Of a stretch of DNA of 64,000 bases, positions 59,172 through 64,000 are shown piece by piece. This stretch comes from Saccharibacillus sacchari DSM 19268 (GTDB taxonomy: Bacteria; Bacillota; Bacilli; Paenibacillales; Paenibacillaceae). Below the pieces are notes generated by a model. It ran no database searches, was not told the origin of the DNA, and saw only the letters and a list, made by a program, of their open reading frames with translations. The first letter of the stretch is position 1. Each line of letters starts with the position of its first letter. The translations under genes and the position numbers were made by a program. The stretch covers positions 3,323,307-3,387,306 of the forward strand of contig NZ_KK073875.1 of the NCBI RefSeq assembly GCF_000585395.1. Direction: 5' to 3'.

Positions 59172-60665
59172 TTACAGAATCGGCGAGAGCAGGCGGGTGA
59201 ACGATTCGAGCAGTTTACGCAGCAGCGGACGCAGCTTGTACTGTTCGAGGGTCAGGATTTCGCTGTCTTCCATGTCTTTGCGGAACAGGGCTTCCAGCTC
59301 GCCGGCTTTTTGCGAATCGTAGACGATGGCGTTGACTTCGAAGTTCAGCTTGTAGCTGCGGATGTCCATATTGGCGGTTCCGACCGAGGCGAGACGCCCG
59401 TCGACGACCATCGTTTTGGCATGCAGGAAGCCTTTTTTGTACAAATAACAGTTGACGCCGAGATCGAGCAGTTCGCCGAGGTACGAATACGAAGCCCAGT
59501 ACACCATTTTGTGATCGGGAACCTTCGGAATCATCAGATGGACTTCGACGCCGGACAGGATTGCCATTTTCAGCGCGGTCATCATGCTCTCGTCCGGAAT
59601 GAAGTACGGCGTCTGGATCATGATGCAGTCGCGCGCTTCGTCCATCATTTTGATATAAGCCAGCTTGATCGTCTCGCGGCTCTGATCCGGACCGCTGGAG
59701 ATGATCTGCGCGCCGACGCTGCCGGTGAACGGGCGGCTCACGCTCAGGAACAAGTTCTCCGGAAGCCTCTGCTTCACGGATAGGCTCCAGTCATGCAGGA
59801 AGATCGCGTGCATCTGGATCAGCGCCGTGCCTTCGATCCGCAGATGCGTGTCGCGCCAATAGCCGAACTTTTTGACCTCGCCGAGGTATTCGTCACCGAC
59901 GTTGAATCCGCCGATATACCCGCACGAGCCGTCGATGATGACCAGCTTGCGGTGATTGCGGTAATTCATTTTGAAGTTGATGAACGGAATCCGGGACGGG
60001 AAAAAGGGAGCGGCTACGCCGCCGGCTTCGCGGAACTTTTGCAGGAAGCGCCGATTAACCTTTTTGCTTCCCCAAGCATCGTACAAGACGCGGACTTCGA
60101 GACCTTGTTTCGCTTTTTCGGTCAAGGCGTCGATCAGACGCCGGCCCAGGTTGTCGTTTTGCCAAATATAATACTGCACATGGATGTACTTCTGCGCGCG
60201 GCTGATATCGGCAAGCAGGGCATCGAATTTCTCCTTGCCGTCCGAATAGACGATCACGTCGTTGTCCTGCGTGTACAGCGAGAAATCGCCGACCATGTTC
60301 ATATGCAGCAGCTCGCGGTAACGGGCCGTGCGGGGATCGTTGAATTCCAGTTTCTCGTCGAGCAGCTGTTGACGCTGGACGGAGATGCCGGGCAGCAGAA
60401 TCTTCTCCTGTTCACGGAATTGGTACCGCTTGACGCGGCTGAGATTTTGTCCGAAAAACAGATACAGGATGAATCCGATGATCGGCAGGAAAAAAAGAAC
60501 CATCAACCAAGCCCAGGTGACCCCGATATCGCGCCGCTCCAAAAAGACGACAGTCATTGCCAGAAGAAGGTTCAAGACAAGCAAAAACCACGGAGCATGG
60601 TTAAACCAATATAATTCCAAATGCCGCGACCTCAGCTTTCTATAATGAAGTTTTAAAACAATCAT
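59172..60665 (-). CDS. cls: Cardiolipin synthase
   Basis: A 497-residue phospholipase-D-family membrane enzyme that joins two phosphatidylglycerols into cardiolipin. It has two N-terminal TM helices (about 22-68) and two HKD motifs: HRKLVIIDGSCGYIGGFN and HAKTMVVDGRLASVGTANMD. Length fits bacterial Cls. The start is uncertain: ATG 60665 lacks a good ribosome site, a TTG at 60677 is also in frame, and a TTG nearer the first TM (about residue 20) has GAGG upstream. A palindromic element with 12-bp direct repeats sits immediately upstream. Confidence 0.93.
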   Translation of the reverse strand: MIVLKLHYRKLRSRHLELYWFNHAPWFLLVLNLLLAMTVVFLERRDIGVTWAWLMVLFFLPIIGFILYLFFGQNLSRVKRYQFREQEKILLPGISVQRQQLLDEKLEFNDPRTARYRELLHMNMVGDFSLYTQDNDVIVYSDGKEKFDALLADISRAQKYIHVQYYIWQNDNLGRRLIDALTEKAKQGLEVRVLYDAWGSKKVNRRFLQKFREAGGVAAPFFPSRIPFINFKMNYRNHRKLVIIDGSCGYIGGFNVGDEYLGEVKKFGYWRDTHLRIEGTALIQMHAIFLHDWSLSVKQRLPENLFLSVSRPFTGSVGAQIISSGPDQSRETIKLAYIKMMDEARDCIMIQTPYFIPDESMMTALKMAILSGVEVHLMIPKVPDHKMVYWASYSYLGELLDLGVNCYLYKKGFLHAKTMVVDGRLASVGTANMDIRSYKLNFEVNAIVYDSQKAGELEALFRKDMEDSEILTLEQYKLRPLLRKLLESFTRLLSPIL

Positions 60666-60674
60666 ACGCGTAAC

Positions 60675-60791
60675 CAAGATATTAGTCTCTTATCAGAGTT
60701 AAAGTAAGTTTAAGCCCGTCTGAAACTCACCTAAAGCGTGTGCGTTTCAGACGAGCTTAAACCTCCGATTAAGATCTGACAAGATATTAGT
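60675..60791. repeat. Palindrome flanked by 12-bp direct repeats upstream of cls
   Basis: CAAGATATTAGT occurs at 60675-60686 and again at 60780-60791. Between them is an inverted repeat, GTTTAAGCCCGTCTGAAAC (60708-60726) / GTTTCAGACGAGCTTAAAC (60744-60762), with 18 of 19 pairs. The layout resembles a small insertion with duplicated target, or a structured leader. The remainder of 60666-60951 holds only the next gene's promoter region. Confidence 0.75.
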
Positions 60792-60951
60792 TTACCTGAT
60801 TGTGATCAATAAGTGAACAATTCCGGACATCAATCACATGAAAAAGTCAAAAAAGCGTCAAACGTAGCCCGAAAGGGCCATTTGTCGCGTTCGTTTTTTG
60901 GTTAAAATTTAATGGAAAGCTCGCGTGGTGAGTCAGGAAGGCTGGAAAATC

Positions 60952-61974
60952 ATGAACTATACGCAAATCAAATGGCTGATTTTGTTTCTGCCCACTGTGG
61001 TCGTCGGCGTCTGGGAATACGTGCGGCACCAATTTCTGATGCCTGTGCTGTCGATGGACGCGGGCAACGTGCTGACGCCGGTGTTAGTCTTTCTTGTGAG
61101 CGTCACGCTGCTGCGTCGTTTGTTCGCCATGCTCGAACGCATGCAGCGGGAACTGGAGCAGGCGCGGACGGTCAAGGCGAATCTCGAAGCGCGCGAGGAA
61201 TTGGCACGGGAATTGCATGACGGTATTGCCCAGTCGCTATTTCTTTTATCGGTCAAGCTGGATCGGATGGAGAGAGGGGCGGTCGAAGCAGGTCTGGGCA
61301 GCGAGCTGGAGACTGTCAGACGAACGGTGCACGAAGTGGATCGTTATGTCAGGCAGGCTCTGGCGAATCTGCGCGAGCCTGCCCGAAGCGGACTTGCCGT
61401 CGAAGCAGCAGCGGCAGTGTCGAATCTTCAAGGATCGGCTGCGTCCTCGCGCGGATCGAATTTGTCGGGCAGTCCCGGAAAGTCGCCAGTTAGCGAGAAG
61501 AACATGCAGCCTGAAGAGCCACGGAGAAAAACGTTGGCGACGTCGGACGCGGGAGTTTCCGATAATTCCGCTCCTGTGCATGATGTGACGGAAGAGTCCA
61601 TGGTTGCGCGCGTCAGTCGATTGGCGGAGGAAGCGATGATCGACGTCAAAGTGGATTGGCATCTTCCGGATGATCAACTATCCAGCCGTGAAAAAGCCGA
61701 ACTGCTTGCCTGCATCCGCGAAGCGGTGATTAACGTACGCAAGCATGCTCACGCGGCACATGCCGAGGTGATTGGACGCAGTGAGGGAAGCGGATGGACA
61801 GTCGAAATTGTGGATGACGGTCGTGGATTCGATGGTAATCCGTTAGCTGCCTCCGGTCGGTATGGGCTTAAAATCATGGCGGACCGGGCGCAGGAGATGG
61901 GTTGGAGTTTTGAGCTGGATTCGAAGCCGGGACGAACTTCGGTCAAGCTCGGACGAGAGGAGGAAGCGCGATGA
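60952..61974 (+). CDS. NarL-type sensor histidine kinase
   Basis: A 340-residue kinase with two N-terminal TM helices (about 8-22 and 41-55) and almost no extracellular domain. It has a coiled coil, HisKA_3 with His89 in ELARELHDGIAQSLF, then about 80 residues of Ser/Ala/Pro-rich low-complexity insert (about 145-225), and the ATPase domain (CIREAVINVRKHAHA, DDGRGFDG, GRYGLKIMADRA). The intramembrane-sensing design recalls LiaS/VraS or DesK-like kinases. The start at 60952 has AGGAAGG 10 bases upstream. It overlaps its regulator by four bases. Confidence 0.9.
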   Translation: MNYTQIKWLILFLPTVVVGVWEYVRHQFLMPVLSMDAGNVLTPVLVFLVSVTLLRRLFAMLERMQRELEQARTVKANLEAREELARELHDGIAQSLFLLSVKLDRMERGAVEAGLGSELETVRRTVHEVDRYVRQALANLREPARSGLAVEAAAAVSNLQGSAASSRGSNLSGSPGKSPVSEKNMQPEEPRRKTLATSDAGVSDNSAPVHDVTEESMVARVSRLAEEAMIDVKVDWHLPDDQLSSREKAELLACIREAVINVRKHAHAAHAEVIGRSEGSGWTVEIVDDGRGFDGNPLAASGRYGLKIMADRAQEMGWSFELDSKPGRTSVKLGREEEAR

Positions 61975-62633
61975 ACCGCTGCCGCGTACTGGTGGTCGAT
62001 GATCATAAGCATGCACAGGAAGCAATCTGCGATATTTTGTCATTGGATGCTGCCTTCGAAGTGATCGGCGTCGTGTCGGACGGGGCGGAAGCGATATCTT
62101 TTACCGAACAATGGATGCCGGATCTGATTCTGATGGATATTCGGATGAGCGGAATGGGCGGTTTGGAGGCTACGGGGCGGATCAAGGTCTCTTATCCCTA
62201 CGTGAAGATCGTGATTATCACGGTATCGGACGATATTGCCTACCTGCTCGAAGCGTTGAAGCAAGGCGCGCAAGGCTATCTGCTGAAAAATCTGGCCCCG
62301 TCGACCTGGATCGAATATCTGAAGGCCATCGTCAGCGAGGAAGCGCCGCTTAGTCGGGAACTCGCTTTTCAAATCCTCAAGGAATTCTCCGCGCCTGCAA
62401 CCGAGCCGGAAAGCGATACGCTAACGGCGAGAGAACGGGAAATATTGCGCCAGGTTGCTTCCGGGTTGACGAATCGCGAAGCGGCGGAAGTGCTGGGGAT
62501 TTCGGAGCATACGGTCAAAAACCATTTGAAGAATATTTTGCAGAAGCTCCAATTACAGAACCGCGTGCAATTAACCCGTTATGCCATGGAAAAAGGCTGG
62601 GTCGGACGCGGCGGATTCGGCGGCGAACGATGA
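61971..62633 (+). CDS. NarL/FixJ-family response regulator
   Basis: A 220-residue regulator. The receiver has acidic residues at 10-11 (VVDDH), phosphoacceptor Asp56 (LILMDIRMSGMGG) and Lys about 106 (LLKN). The C-terminal LuxR-type HTH is at about 150-210 (LTAREREILRQVASGLTNRE, AEVLGISEHTVKNHLKNILQ). The start overlaps the kinase gene (ATGA). A copper-protein gene begins 20 bases after its stop and may be part of the same unit, but the regulon cannot be told. Confidence 0.93.
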   Translation: MNRCRVLVVDDHKHAQEAICDILSLDAAFEVIGVVSDGAEAISFTEQWMPDLILMDIRMSGMGGLEATGRIKVSYPYVKIVIITVSDDIAYLLEALKQGAQGYLLKNLAPSTWIEYLKAIVSEEAPLSRELAFQILKEFSAPATEPESDTLTAREREILRQVASGLTNREAAEVLGISEHTVKNHLKNILQKLQLQNRVQLTRYAMEKGWVGRGGFGGER

Positions 62634-62653
62634 GGGATGAAAGGAAGAATCAC

Positions 62654-64000
62654 ATGAAGGCAAGAAACGCAAGGTGGAGACGATTGATTCTGCTTCCGCT
62701 GCTATCGGCTATTCTGATCGCGACGCTGGCTTTGCCGGGATTGGCGTGGGCGCATGCGACGCTGACCTCGTCCACCCCGGCGGATCAGACCTCGATGGCG
62801 GAAATGCCGGAATCGATAGAACTAACATTCAACGAGACGATTCAGGGTGAATTTCTGTCGATCAAGGTGACCAATACGGCGGGAGAGGAAATGCCTGTCG
62901 GCCAGGCCGAAGTGTCGGCGAGCGATTCGCACCTCGTCACCGCTCCTGTGGAGGGCGAGTTTCCGGACGGCATCTATACGATGAACTGGCGCGTCGTCTC
63001 GGCAGACGGTCATCCGATACGCGGCACGGTTCGTTTCGGCATCGGATCGGACGGCGTATTGACCGATGCGGGCGTGGCCGGCGGCGCAGCGGATTACACG
63101 CCGGGAGCGGATACGGTGGCGCACCGGGCTGCTTTGTACACGCTGCTTTCGCTGGTAGCCGGAGCGATCTTGTATCTGGGCTTCTTACTGCCTGCGGAAC
63201 TGCGTACGGTGAAAAAGCTGACGCGTCCGGCCCGAATCGTATTTTGGGCGGCCATGGCGCTATTGCTGCTTGTGATTTTGATCGGACTACCGCTTCAGGC
63301 AAAACTGTTCGCGGACGTGCCGTGGAGCGAAGCGTTCGGCAAAGAAATTTTAAACCAGACACTCGAAGGCACGTCCTCGGGACGGATGTTCCTGCTGCAA
63401 GTTCTCGTATGGCTGATGATCGCGGGCGCGGTCGTCGTCAATGACGTAATGGGCTGGGGCAAGCGCGGCGGACATTGGACGATCGTGATTATCGGGTTCG
63501 TATTGCTGCTGGTGACTAAGGCACTGACGGGACACGCGGCGGGCTCGGAGCATGTTTTCGGACAGGTGATGGCGGATACGCTGCATATGCTGGGCGCGAC
63601 GGTCTGGATCGGCGGGCTGCTCATGCTGCTTATCAGCCTATCGGCGACGTCGGGTGACGGTCCGGCCTTTTGGAAAACGACATTCCGTCGATTCGCGCCT
63701 TGGGCATTCGGATCGGTCGTGGCTCTGGTGTTCAGCGGCGTGGTCATGAGCGTGACGCATGTGCCTGCCTGGTCGGACCTGTTCACCAGCCGTTACGGAC
63801 AGCTGATCGTAGCCAAATCGGTGCTGCTGCTGGTGATGGCGGTGCTCGGATTTCTTCACTTCCGGCGTGCGCGCCGCAAAGGGGAAGAACGCCGAACGTG
63901 GTCTTTGGTTACGGAGCTTGCGGCAGGGATCATCGTATTGGTTCTGGCAGGTCTGTTGACCAATGTGCCGACGCCTCAGCCTGCAGCCGCGGCACCGGAA
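62654..64000 (+). CDS. CopC-CopD copper transport protein (YcnJ-like), 3' end outside window
   Basis: The frame is open for 449 codons to the window edge. A signal peptide (about residues 1-34, ending GLAWA) precedes a CopC copper-binding domain (about 35-130) with the N-terminal His of HATLTSSTPAD and the DGHPIRGTVRFGI motif. The CopD membrane domain follows from about residue 155 with about eight TM helices so far (MADTLHMLGATVWIGGLLML). The layout matches B. subtilis YcnJ, proposed to import copper. The start has AAGGAAG 6 bases upstream. It follows the two-component genes closely. Confidence 0.93.
   Translation, partial: MKARNARWRRLILLPLLSAILIATLALPGLAWAHATLTSSTPADQTSMAEMPESIELTFNETIQGEFLSIKVTNTAGEEMPVGQAEVSASDSHLVTAPVEGEFPDGIYTMNWRVVSADGHPIRGTVRFGIGSDGVLTDAGVAGGAADYTPGADTVAHRAALYTLLSLVAGAILYLGFLLPAELRTVKKLTRPARIVFWAAMALLLLVILIGLPLQAKLFADVPWSEAFGKEILNQTLEGTSSGRMFLLQVLVWLMIAGAVVVNDVMGWGKRGGHWTIVIIGFVLLLVTKALTGHAAGSEHVFGQVMADTLHMLGATVWIGGLLMLLISLSATSGDGPAFWKTTFRRFAPWAFGSVVALVFSGVVMSVTHVPAWSDLFTSRYGQLIVAKSVLLLVMAVLGFLHFRRARRKGEERRTWSLVTELAAGIIVLVLAGLLTNVPTPQPAAAAPE

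Overview
The window is a stretch of a low-to-moderate GC Firmicute chromosome, most likely from the Paenibacillaceae (Paenibacillus/Saccharibacillus type). This rests on strong AGGAGG ribosome sites, large membrane-bound AraC sensors beside ATPase-less carbohydrate ABC importers, a pssA-dedA-psd lipid operon, AraC regulators fused to siderophore-binding domains, and classic 7-1-7 Fur boxes. The species cannot be fixed from the sequence alone. No rRNA, tRNA, CRISPR array, insertion sequence or prophage was seen.

Layout. 1-5.1 kb: the 3' part of a secreted GH5 cellulase with FN3 and CBM3, an oligoendopeptidase F, a nitroreductase and a secreted DUF4309-like protein. 5.3-18.3 kb: a glycan-uptake locus with a two-TM AraC sensor read leftward, and a rightward operon of two permeases, a lipoprotein binding protein, a GH29 fucosidase, a CBM9-like protein, a 934-residue transglutaminase-fold protein and a GH18 enzyme. 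All four processing proteins lack signal peptides, so degradation appears cytoplasmic. 18.6-22.2 kb: tandem paralogous M3 peptidases. 22.3-26.6 kb: regulators, a stand-alone receiver protein whose phosphoacceptor Asp is Glu, YdeI/OmdA and DinB-like proteins, and an unusual set of long palindromic repeats. 26.7-31.0 kb: phosphatidylethanolamine synthesis (pssA, dedA, psd) overlapping a two-component system. 31.1-36.3 kb: an MFS pump, two acetyltransferases, a MerR regulator and a cation/proton antiporter. 36.6-44.7 kb: a MocR regulator, an acidic lipoprotein, an HPr-like protein without its active-site His, a FIST-GGDEF cyclase, an acetyltransferase and a chemoreceptor.

44.7-48.0 kb is visibly more AT-rich and holds a saccharopine-dehydrogenase-like gene, an AraC regulator, a broken NTF2/ketosteroid-isomerase-like gene and small ORFs; it looks acquired. 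48.0-58.1 kb is an iron-siderophore region: Fur-controlled FecCD permeases, and two sets each of a binding lipoprotein plus an AraC regulator fused to a similar binding domain. No ATPase is present, so a shared one elsewhere is implied. 58.3-64 kb: a flavin reductase, cardiolipin synthase, a NarL-type two-component system and the start of a CopC-CopD copper protein, cut by the window edge.

The most notable non-coding signal is a dispersed family of about 100-175 bp palindromes, four copies (4.4, 23.8, 25.3 and 25.5 kb), whose stems carry compensating base changes. Other unrelated nested palindromes lie at 34.7, 50.6-50.8 and 60.7 kb. The most notable gene system is the cytoplasmic fucosidase/GH18/transglutaminase-fold set, which could act on fucosylated chitobiose-core glycans or glycopeptides.
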